Shown here in pieces: positions 33,271-40,089 of a DNA stretch of 41,585 nt; within the stretch, counting starts at the first letter, position 1, and each line of letters opens with the position of its first letter. A program made the translations under genes and the position numbers. The stretch is from an uncultured Lachnospiraceae bacterium. Lineage in GTDB: Bacteria > Bacillota > Clostridia > Lachnospirales > Lachnospiraceae. The stretch covers positions 1-41,585 of the forward strand of contig CAJTMC010000036.1 of the NCBI GenBank assembly GCA_910577115.1, read 5' to 3'. A model generated the notes under the pieces. The model was not told where the DNA came from. It saw only the letters and a list, made by a program, of their open reading frames with translations, and searched no databases.

Positions 33271-33560
33271 GAGACCACATTCACAAAATTTATGCAATAG
33301 ATTGTGAAAAAGAGTCAGAACTATTTAACACTGTTTACAGAAAGTGAAGTTTTGTGAGGCGGTGGATGAGGGCAGTTTTGACTGATTGTGGCGTAAAGCT
33401 AAGCAGCACAGCAGAAATTTTATGTGGATTATATGGTGTTTGCAGGGAGGGAACACCTTGCGTTGCTTGAGCCTGTAGGAACTTGCTTTGCGGATCAAGG
33501 CGGGATTGAACGGTTATATGGGGTGAGGCAGTTATCCTGTTGGATGGATTAGGATGGGTT
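33271..33560. other. intergenic region without recognised gene
   Basis: Together with the promoter and leader, the gap between the 146-aa gene and the MATE gene is 364 bp (33197-33560). I see no coding frame with a ribosome site, no tRNA or riboswitch pattern, and only weak inverted repeats (for example ATCCT/AGGAT near 33536-33554). It may contain the terminator of the MATE gene. Confidence 0.4.
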
Positions 33561-34934
33561 TTATCGGTTCTTTTTACGAAACGCCGGTTTTTTCCAAATG
33601 TTCATACGGTATAAAAGATATAAAATAGCGGTAGAAATGCCGTTGCTGACAACGACGCTGTACCAGATACTGCGTACACCCATATGCAACACTGTTTCGC
33701 AAATGAATAGTGTCAAAAAACGGAATACCCAAAGCCTTGTTGCGTCGATGACCATTGTGACTTCGGTGTGACCTGTTCCCTGAAAAAGTCCGCTTGTGGC
33801 GTTATGGATACCGTTTGTCCAGCACCAGAATGCCATAATGCTCAAAAAATCCGCAGCCATGCCGATAACGGCGTCGTTGTCGGAAAAAATGCTGACAATG
33901 CTTCTTGAAATCGGAGCGCGCGATAATATGAAACCGCCGACAAACAGGAAAATGACGCTGATATTTCTGGAAAGCTTGTAGCCATGTTCTGCTCTGTCAA
34001 ACTGATTTGCACCAATATTCTGTCCGACAATGGTGGCGACGGCGGAGCCGATACCGTTTGACGGAAGGGTAATCAGCCCGTTTACTTTGTTGCCGATGCC
34101 GTAGGCTGCCATTGCCTGTGTGCCATATTTATAAACGTTTTTACTCATCAAAAGAAAACCAAGCTGCATGGTGGAGCCGCCGATTGCGGTCGGAAGCCCC
34201 ACGCGGAAAATAGAAAGCAGCTTATCTTTCTCAAACCGCAGGTGCCTGATATCAAGATGCACCGTCTGCGAGCGCCGCGTGAGCGCCCAAAAGGCAATCA
34301 GCGCGGAGGGGACTTTCGCAAGCAGCGTTGCAAGTGCAGCACCGGTGATGTTGAGATCCAGTGTAATCATCAAAAGCGGGTCTAAAATCATATTGATGAT
34401 GATTCCAAGAAAGTTTAAAAGCATCGGGCGGACAGTGTCGCCCTGCGCCTGATGAATGGCATTGTAGATATTAATTGTATACAAAAGCGGCATGTCGAGC
34501 ACGACAATCTGTAAATAGATGGTGCCGTATCCAAAGGTAATGCCGTCCGCGCCAAGCCAGTGAACAATCGAGGGCGTAGCCACGAAACAGACACCTGCGC
34601 ATACAACCGCAAAAATCATTGCGCATGCAAAAATCTGATTTGCCATGCTTTTGGCATTTTCGTCATCCTTTGCGCCGATGTATTGTGCGATTAGAACGGA
34701 GCCTGCAACCGTAATTCCGGTTCCGAAATTTAATATGATATTCTGTACAGGTGTTACAAGGTTGATAGCGGCAAGCTGTTCTGTGCCGATTTTTCCGAGC
34801 CAGTAGGTGTCGGTGAGGTTGTACATTGTCTGCAAAAATGAATTGATCACGACGGGTATGGCAATGGACAGAATTGCCTGTAACATATTTCCGTTTAAAA
34901 TCAAGTCGCGGTTTATCTTTTTGCCGGTTTTCAT
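33561..34934 (-). CDS. MATE family efflux transporter
   Basis: A membrane antiporter of 457 residues with 12 predicted TM helices, exporting drugs or metabolites against Na+ or H+. The N terminus GNMLQAILSIAIPVVINSFL and the following LTDTYWLGKIGTEQLAAI segment (about 15-60) are typical of NorM/DinF-like MATE proteins in clostridia. The two halves show the expected internal similarity (second-half start LLSIFRVGLPTAIGGSTMQL). AGGGGGA stands about 8 bases before ATG. It is a single gene, divergent from the pectin operon across a spacer of about 300 bp. The substrate is unknown. Confidence 0.92.
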   Translation of the reverse strand: MKTGKKINRDLILNGNMLQAILSIAIPVVINSFLQTMYNLTDTYWLGKIGTEQLAAINLVTPVQNIILNFGTGITVAGSVLIAQYIGAKDDENAKSMANQIFACAMIFAVVCAGVCFVATPSIVHWLGADGITFGYGTIYLQIVVLDMPLLYTINIYNAIHQAQGDTVRPMLLNFLGIIINMILDPLLMITLDLNITGAALATLLAKVPSALIAFWALTRRSQTVHLDIRHLRFEKDKLLSIFRVGLPTAIGGSTMQLGFLLMSKNVYKYGTQAMAAYGIGNKVNGLITLPSNGIGSAVATIVGQNIGANQFDRAEHGYKLSRNISVIFLFVGGFILSRAPISRSIVSIFSDNDAVIGMAADFLSIMAFWCWTNGIHNATSGLFQGTGHTEVTMVIDATRLWVFRFLTLFICETVLHMGVRSIWYSVVVSNGISTAILYLLYRMNIWKKPAFRKKNR

Positions 34935-35110
34935 TTCAATATCCCCCTGTCGCTTATTATGCTTACTATTAAAAGTTTTTTCTGTGCTGTTTCATCATAT
35001 AACAGAAAGAAAGGAATTGCTATGATATTTTAACATCATAACATACAATCGGAAAAAAGCAGCATAAAATGACAATAAATTGTAAAGAGGAATTGTTTGG
35101 TAAAGTGAAT

Positions 35111-35130
35111 TACGAAAATGTACGAAAATG
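35111..35130 (+). repeat. 10-bp tandem repeat upstream of the pectin operon
   Basis: TACGAAAATG occurs twice in direct succession, about 100 bp before the GH28 start, in the 298-bp spacer between the MATE gene and the operon. The spacer also holds a TATGAT/ATCATA inverted repeat nearer the MATE side (about 35020-35042). Direct repeats of this size can bind a regulator, but no known operator is recognised. Confidence 0.5.
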
Positions 35131-35232
35131 TATCAATTTTTTAGTAGATATTTATTTCCAAATGTGTTATCGTAGAAGTATATGAAAAATAAGAAGACGA
35201 GTTTTAAATTGTCTGACAGAATGGAGGAATTT

Positions 35233-36783
35233 ATGAAGTACGATATTATCTACAAAACTTCCACGAGCTTTGTCGTTGAAATCAAGAATAATGGCTACTT
35301 TTCATCAGAGCATGAGCATGAAATTTATGTAAATGGAAGTCTTGCCGAAAAGAGCGACAGGAATGTTGCAAGTGTATTTGGACTTGCGCCTGCAACATCA
35401 TATGACGTGGAACTAATGTATGGTGGGGAGACGGAACGCTTTACAGTAACCACAAATGATGAATATGTGACCTTGAATGTAAAGGATTTCGGTGCAAAGG
35501 GCGACGGAGAGACAGATGATACTTTATTTATACAGTGTGCAATCAACGCTTGTCCAAAGGGCGGCAGGGTATACATTCCGGAAGGCGTATACAAGATTTA
35601 TCCACTGTTTTTAAAGAGCGACCTTGTGCTTGAAATCGGAAAGAATGCGACGCTTTCCGCTTTTACGGACAGAAATAAATTTCCCATTTTGCCGGGCAAA
35701 ATCGAGTGTGTTGATCAGGAAAAGGAATATCTGCTTGGAACATGGGAGGGCGATCCGCTTGACATGTTTGCAGGCATTATAACCGGTATCAACGTGGAGA
35801 ATGTTGTGATAACCGGTCAGGGAACGATTGACGGCTGTGCAAGTCACGAAAACTGGTGGGAGAATGCGAAAGTAAAGCGCATTGCTTGGAGACCAAGAAT
35901 GATTTTCCTGAACAAATGCAAGAATGTTGTGCTTCATGGAATTACGGTACAGAACAGTCCTTCATGGAATATTCATCCATATTTTTCAGATGATTTAAGG
36001 TTTATTGGAATCAGCGTTCTCGGGCCAAAGGATTCGCCAAATACAGACGGACTGGATCCGGAATCTTGTAAAAATGTTGAGATTGTCGGAGTGTATTTCT
36101 CGGTTGGTGATGACTGTATTGCAATTAAATCCGGAAAGATTTATATGGGGGCAAAATATAAAACGCCGTCGGAAAATCTTACGATCAGGCAGTGCTGCAT
36201 GAGAGACGGACATGGTTCGATTACGATTGGAAGCGAGATGGCAGGCGGTGTTAAAAATCTGAATGTCGAGAACTGCTTATTCCTTCATACGGACAGGGGA
36301 CTGCGTATTAAGACAAGGCGCGGACGCGGTGAGGACGCGATTGTGACGGGCATTAAGTTTGAAAATATTTTTATGGATCATGTGATGACGCCGGTTGTTA
36401 TGAATTCTTTTTACTACTGCGATGCGGACGGTCATTCCGACTATGTGCAGTCAAAGGAGTTTCATCCGGTCGATGAGCGGACGCCGTATCTTGGGGACTT
36501 TTTGTTCAAGAACCTGACGGCGATGAACTGCCATGCGGCGGCATCTTATCTGTACGGGCTCCCCGAGCAGAAGATTCATCATGTTGTATTTGAAAATGCG
36601 GCGTTTTCGTTCGCGGATAATCCGACGGCGGGGATTCCTGCAATGATGGACGGTGTTGAGGAACAGACGAATACGGGCATTTTTGCAAAGAATATAGAAA
36701 CACTGGAATTAAGGCATGTGACGGTGCAGGGACAGAACGGTAATGCAGTCATAAGCGATGGCATTGATAATTTTGTGCGGTAA
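35233..36783 (+). CDS. polygalacturonase-type glycoside hydrolase family 28
   Basis: It hydrolyses alpha-1,4 bonds in (oligo)galacturonides of pectin. From ATG 35233 (GGAGG 5 bases upstream) the product is 516 residues. An N-terminal fibronectin-like beta region (about 1-75) is followed by the parallel beta-helix beginning at VKDFGAKGDGETDDT. The four GH28 motifs are present: NTDG (Asp272), GDDC (Asp293, Asp294), GHG (His327) and RIK (from Arg358). There is no signal peptide, so the enzyme should be cytoplasmic and act on imported oligomers, probably as an exo-enzyme. It heads an operon with GH105, CE8 and a sugar isomerase-like gene. The longer open frame adds 17 residues from an ATG without a ribosome site. 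Confidence 0.92.
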   Translation: MKYDIIYKTSTSFVVEIKNNGYFSSEHEHEIYVNGSLAEKSDRNVASVFGLAPATSYDVELMYGGETERFTVTTNDEYVTLNVKDFGAKGDGETDDTLFIQCAINACPKGGRVYIPEGVYKIYPLFLKSDLVLEIGKNATLSAFTDRNKFPILPGKIECVDQEKEYLLGTWEGDPLDMFAGIITGINVENVVITGQGTIDGCASHENWWENAKVKRIAWRPRMIFLNKCKNVVLHGITVQNSPSWNIHPYFSDDLRFIGISVLGPKDSPNTDGLDPESCKNVEIVGVYFSVGDDCIAIKSGKIYMGAKYKTPSENLTIRQCCMRDGHGSITIGSEMAGGVKNLNVENCLFLHTDRGLRIKTRRGRGEDAIVTGIKFENIFMDHVMTPVVMNSFYYCDADGHSDYVQSKEFHPVDERTPYLGDFLFKNLTAMNCHAAASYLYGLPEQKIHHVVFENAAFSFADNPTAGIPAMMDGVEEQTNTGIFAKNIETLELRHVTVQGQNGNAVISDGIDNFVR

Positions 36784-36806
36784 GGCACTTTAAATTGGAG
36801 GATAAA

Positions 36807-37946
36807 ATGGCAATTGAAATAGTAGAAAAATATGTAAACGGGTTGATAGACAGAAGTACACTGGACGAGCCAGTGTGGAATATTGAGAAAATCAGGGCTG
36901 GAAAGAAGGCTACATGGGATTATATTGACGGATGTATGATTATGTCGCTTTTGGAGCTTTACAAGGTGACGGGAAATAAAAAATATCTTGAATTTTCAGA
37001 TGAATATATCGGACATCGTGTGGAGGAAGATGGAACGATTCGGGGGTATGATAAGGACGAGTTAAATCTTGATCATATTAATGAAGGTAAAAATCTCTTT
37101 ACACTTTATGATTTGACAGGCAAGGAGAAGTATGCGAAGGCGACAAGGAATATTTACCAGCAGATTCTTGAGATGCCCCGCACAAAGGAAGGAAATTTCT
37201 GGCACAAAAATATCTACCCTCATCAGGTGTGGCTTGACGGATTATATATGGCACAGCCTTTTTATATGGAGTATGAAAAGCGGTTTAACGACAAGAAAAA
37301 TTATAAGGATATTTACACACAGTTTTTTAATGTAGAGAAAAATCAGAGGGATCCTGAAACGGGTTTGTATTATCATGCTTATGATGCGGAAAAACAGATG
37401 TTCTGGGCGGATCCTGAAACAGGTCTTTCCAAAAACTTCTGGCTCAGGGCGCTTGGCTGGTTCTCAATGGCGCTGCTTGATACATTGACACTGGCAGATG
37501 AAGGTACTCCGGACTATGAGCATCTATTAAAGATGTACAAAGACTTGATTGATGCAATGCTGAAATACCAGTCGCCTGAGGGAATGTGGTATCAGGTGCC
37601 GAACTTCCCTGACAGAGAGAAAAATTATTTAGAAACAAGCGGCAGCTCGATTATGGCTTACTGCCTGATGAAGGGTGCAAGGCTTGGATACCTTCCGAAG
37701 GAATACAGCGCGTACGGTGTGAAAGCATTTCATGGAATTTGTGACAAATATTTAACAAATGTTGACGGTGAGATGAGCCTTGGCGGAATCTGTCTTGTGG
37801 CGGGTCTTGGTCCGGAGAAGAATACGCGGCGTGACGGCACTTATGAATATTATATGTCTGAACCCATTGTGAAGGACGACGCAAAAGGAACCGCACCATT
37901 TTTGCTAGCCTATGCAGAGATGTGTATGCTGGAGAAAGAAGCGTAA
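36807..37946 (+). CDS. unsaturated (rhamno)galacturonyl hydrolase, glycoside hydrolase family 105
   Basis: It removes the delta-4,5-unsaturated uronic acid left at the non-reducing end after pectin or rhamnogalacturonan lyase action. The 379 residues match YteR/YesR. The catalytic Asp lies in HQVWLDGLYMAQP (Asp144, matching YteR Asp143); other alpha6/alpha6-barrel signatures are GFFW-like NFWHKN (130-135) and WLRALGWFSMALLD (about 212-225). No signal peptide. GGAGG stands 6 bases before ATG, 23 bp after GH28. The last 27 bases before the stop region are duplicated in the downstream spacer. Pairing with GH28 and CE8 points to intracellular homogalacturonan/rhamnogalacturonan oligomers. Confidence 0.92.
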   Translation: MAIEIVEKYVNGLIDRSTLDEPVWNIEKIRAGKKATWDYIDGCMIMSLLELYKVTGNKKYLEFSDEYIGHRVEEDGTIRGYDKDELNLDHINEGKNLFTLYDLTGKEKYAKATRNIYQQILEMPRTKEGNFWHKNIYPHQVWLDGLYMAQPFYMEYEKRFNDKKNYKDIYTQFFNVEKNQRDPETGLYYHAYDAEKQMFWADPETGLSKNFWLRALGWFSMALLDTLTLADEGTPDYEHLLKMYKDLIDAMLKYQSPEGMWYQVPNFPDREKNYLETSGSSIMAYCLMKGARLGYLPKEYSAYGVKAFHGICDKYLTNVDGEMSLGGICLVAGLGPEKNTRRDGTYEYYMSEPIVKDDAKGTAPFLLAYAEMCMLEKEA

Positions 37947-37989
37947 AAAGCATAGGCTTGCGTATGCAGAGATGTGTATGCTGGAGAAA
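37911..37989 (+). repeat. 27-bp direct repeat, tandem duplication at the end of the GH105 gene
   Basis: A 27-bp stretch beginning TATGCAGAGATGTGTATGCT occurs at 37911-37937, inside the last codons of the GH105 gene, and again at 37963-37989, in the spacer before the CE8 gene. Period 52 bp. A GTAAAAAGCA copy follows each (37943 and 37998), so the original duplicated unit was longer. The copies are identical over 27 bases, suggesting a recent event. Confidence 0.9.
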
Positions 37990-38009
37990 CAGAGAGGTAA
38001 AAAGCAATT

Positions 38010-38966
38010 ATGAATGTTAAGGAGCTGCATGTTTCCGCAGGCGGAGATGCGGAGTTTTCTGAAATTGGAAAGGCGCTTGAAGCTGCAAAGCAATACAATG
38101 GTGTAAAGGTTGTGATACACATTGCCCCAGGCGTGTACAATGAGAGAATTGTTGTAAGCCAAAATGATATTTCCTTTGTCGGCGCGGATGAAAACACGAC
38201 GAAGATAACGTACTCAGATGCAGCAGAAGACATCATGCCCGAAGGGGAAAAACGCGGAACATTTCGTACTCCAAGTGTATTTATTGATGCGGATAATTTC
38301 CATGCCTGCCATATTTCATTTCTCAATGAGGCGGGACAGGGATATGAAGTGGGACAGGCATTGGCGGTTTATGCGGACGGAGATCAGCTGACCTTTGAAA
38401 ACTGCCGTTTTGAAGGGTATCAGGATACGCTTTTTACGGCTCCGCTTCCGAAAAAGGAAAATAAGCCGGGTGGCTTTAAAGGGCCGAAGGAATTTGCACC
38501 GCGCCGTCATGGCAGACATTTGTATAAAGACTGTTTTATTTCCGGAAATATTGATTTTATTTTTGGAAGCGCGACGGCGTATTTTGAAAACTGCGAGATT
38601 TTTATGCGTGACCGGAATGATGCATTGAGCGGGTATGTGACGGCTCCTTCTACATATGAGGGAGAAAAATACGGCTATGTGTTTAATCATTGCAGTTTTA
38701 CAAGCGATTGCCCGAAGGAGAGCGCATATCTTGGCAGACCTTGGAGAAATTTTGCAAAAGCAGTTATCTTAAATTCCGAGATTGGAGCGCATATCAAGAA
38801 GGAAGGCTGGCACGACTGGAATAAAAAGGATGCGTGGGACACGATATTCTTTGCAGAGTATAAAAATTTTGGCGAAGGAGCAGGAGAAGAGCGTGCGCCG
38901 TTTGTTAAAATATTGACGGATAGTGAGGCGGCTGAATATACGCGGGAAAACGTGATAGGGTTTTAA
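38010..38966 (+). CDS. pectinesterase, carbohydrate esterase family 8
   Basis: It removes methyl esters from galacturonate residues of pectin. The 318 residues form a right-handed beta-helix with the CE8 signatures: GVYNER (41-46), GQALA (Gln116), GYQDTLF (Gln138, Asp139), SGNIDFIFGS (Asp182) and YLGRPW (Arg243). Asp139 and Asp182 are the expected catalytic acid and nucleophile. No signal peptide, so it should deesterify imported oligomers in the cytoplasm. GAGAGG lies about 10 bases before ATG, and this site stands just behind the duplicated end of the GH105 gene. A loop around residues 145-170 (Lys/Pro/Gly-rich) is longer than in plant enzymes. Confidence 0.93.
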   Translation: MNVKELHVSAGGDAEFSEIGKALEAAKQYNGVKVVIHIAPGVYNERIVVSQNDISFVGADENTTKITYSDAAEDIMPEGEKRGTFRTPSVFIDADNFHACHISFLNEAGQGYEVGQALAVYADGDQLTFENCRFEGYQDTLFTAPLPKKENKPGGFKGPKEFAPRRHGRHLYKDCFISGNIDFIFGSATAYFENCEIFMRDRNDALSGYVTAPSTYEGEKYGYVFNHCSFTSDCPKESAYLGRPWRNFAKAVILNSEIGAHIKKEGWHDWNKKDAWDTIFFAEYKNFGEGAGEERAPFVKILTDSEAAEYTRENVIGF

Positions 38967-38990
38967 AAAGAATTTTGTGGAGGGTTAACG

Positions 38991-39827
38991 ATGCAGTTTG
39001 GTATAAGACTACATGATGCAATCAAGGCTCCTTTGGAGGAGCGGTTAAAGGCGGTGCATGAGCAGGGCTTTGCCTGTGCGCACCTTGCGCTCTCAAAGGT
39101 TATCAGTGAAAATTCAGTGGCGGAGAGTGCGCTGACGCCGGGCTATGCAATGTATTTAAAGCGGCTTTTTGACAAGTATGAGCTGGACGTGGCGGTGCTT
39201 GGCTGTTATTTGAATCTTGCGAATCCGGATCCTGAGAAGCTCAAAGCAATTCAGAATAAATATATGGCAAATATCCGTTTTGCGGCACATTTGGGCGTGG
39301 GCGTTGTCGGTACGGAGACCGGCGCGCCGAATCTTGAGTATAAGTTTGAGGAAGCATGTTGGAACGAGGAATCTTTGCAGATTTTTATCAACAACCTGCG
39401 TCCGGTTGTAAAATATGCGGAGCAGATGGGCGTGCTGATGGCGATAGAGCCGGTAGTACGGCATATCGTGTGCAATCCTGTCCGCGCTAGGCGTGTGCTT
39501 GATGAAATCAATTCACCGAATTTGCGCATTATTCTTGATCCTGTCAATCTGCTTGAGATTTATAATTATGAAAAGCAGGATGAAATTTTGGACGAAGCGG
39601 TAGAGCTGTTGGGGAAAGATGTGGCAGTGCTCCATGTGAAGGATTTTCAAATCAAGGACGGCAAGCTCGTGTCTGTGCCTGTGGGACAGGGAATGTGCCA
39701 TTGGGAGCGCGTTATTCCGTATATGAAAAAGGAAAAGCCGTTTATGCATGCTACGCTGGAAAATACGAGTCCGGATAACGCGGTGGCTGCGCTGGAGCAT
39801 ATCAGAGAGGTATATAGAAACAGTTAA
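38991..39827 (+). CDS. sugar phosphate isomerase/epimerase family TIM-barrel protein
   Basis: The 278-residue protein belongs to the xylose isomerase-like/AP endonuclease 2 TIM-barrel superfamily. Candidate metal ligands are the Glu in AIEPVVRH (about 151-158), the Asp in RIILDPVNLLE (about 179-189), the His in VAVLHVKDFQ (about 213-222) and the Glu in ATLENTSPD near the end. The substrate is not known; the operon suggests a uronate or keto-sugar produced by pectin breakdown. GGAGGG stands 6-7 bases before ATG, 24 bp after CE8. It is the last gene of the operon; a terminator follows. Confidence 0.85.
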   Translation: MQFGIRLHDAIKAPLEERLKAVHEQGFACAHLALSKVISENSVAESALTPGYAMYLKRLFDKYELDVAVLGCYLNLANPDPEKLKAIQNKYMANIRFAAHLGVGVVGTETGAPNLEYKFEEACWNEESLQIFINNLRPVVKYAEQMGVLMAIEPVVRHIVCNPVRARRVLDEINSPNLRIILDPVNLLEIYNYEKQDEILDEAVELLGKDVAVLHVKDFQIKDGKLVSVPVGQGMCHWERVIPYMKKEKPFMHATLENTSPDNAVAALEHIREVYRNS

Positions 39828-39837
39828 CTTGTTTTGG

Positions 39838-39867
39838 AAAAGAGTCTGCATATACAGGCTCTTTTTT
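39838..39867 (+). terminator. terminator of the pectin operon
   Basis: AAAGAGTCTG (39839-39848, with one more A before it) pairs with CAGGCTCTTT (39855-39864) with one G-T pair and a 6-nt loop, followed by T. It lies 10 bp after the stop of the isomerase-like gene. Confidence 0.88.
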
Positions 39868-40009
39868 ATGCACACGCCGATGCAAAGGAAATATGCCGCT
39901 AAAAGTGGCGCATTGGCGGCGCAGTCAGTGGGCAGGGAGAAAATTTTTCCTGATCGATTATGACAGAATTGCGGCAAAGAGATTGTTTTTTAAAATAGGG
40001 GTTGCAAGT

Positions 40010-40027
40010 TTGTTAAAAATATGTCAA
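40010..40027 (+). promoter_or_regulatory. possible Rex-type operator and promoter upstream of the hydrogenase gene
   Basis: TTGTTAAAAATATGTCAA matches the Rex consensus TTGTTAANNNNTTAACAA in all seven bases of the first half and four of seven in the second. It lies inside the spacer of a possible promoter TTGCAA (40002-40007)-17 bp-CAAAAT (40025-40030), 60-80 bp before the hydrogenase start. Rex represses redox genes when NADH/NAD+ is low. The match is partial and the call tentative. Confidence 0.4.
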
Positions 40028-40089
40028 AATAGGTGTGTAAACGAAATGAATTTGATTTAGCAGCCGAAGAAAGGGGCGTAGAGATAGAT

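Noticed and set aside
39748..39963. 71-codon frame overlapping the end of the isomerase-like gene and its terminator
   Set aside because: It runs through the terminator hairpin, has no ribosome site and shares no recognisable protein pattern.
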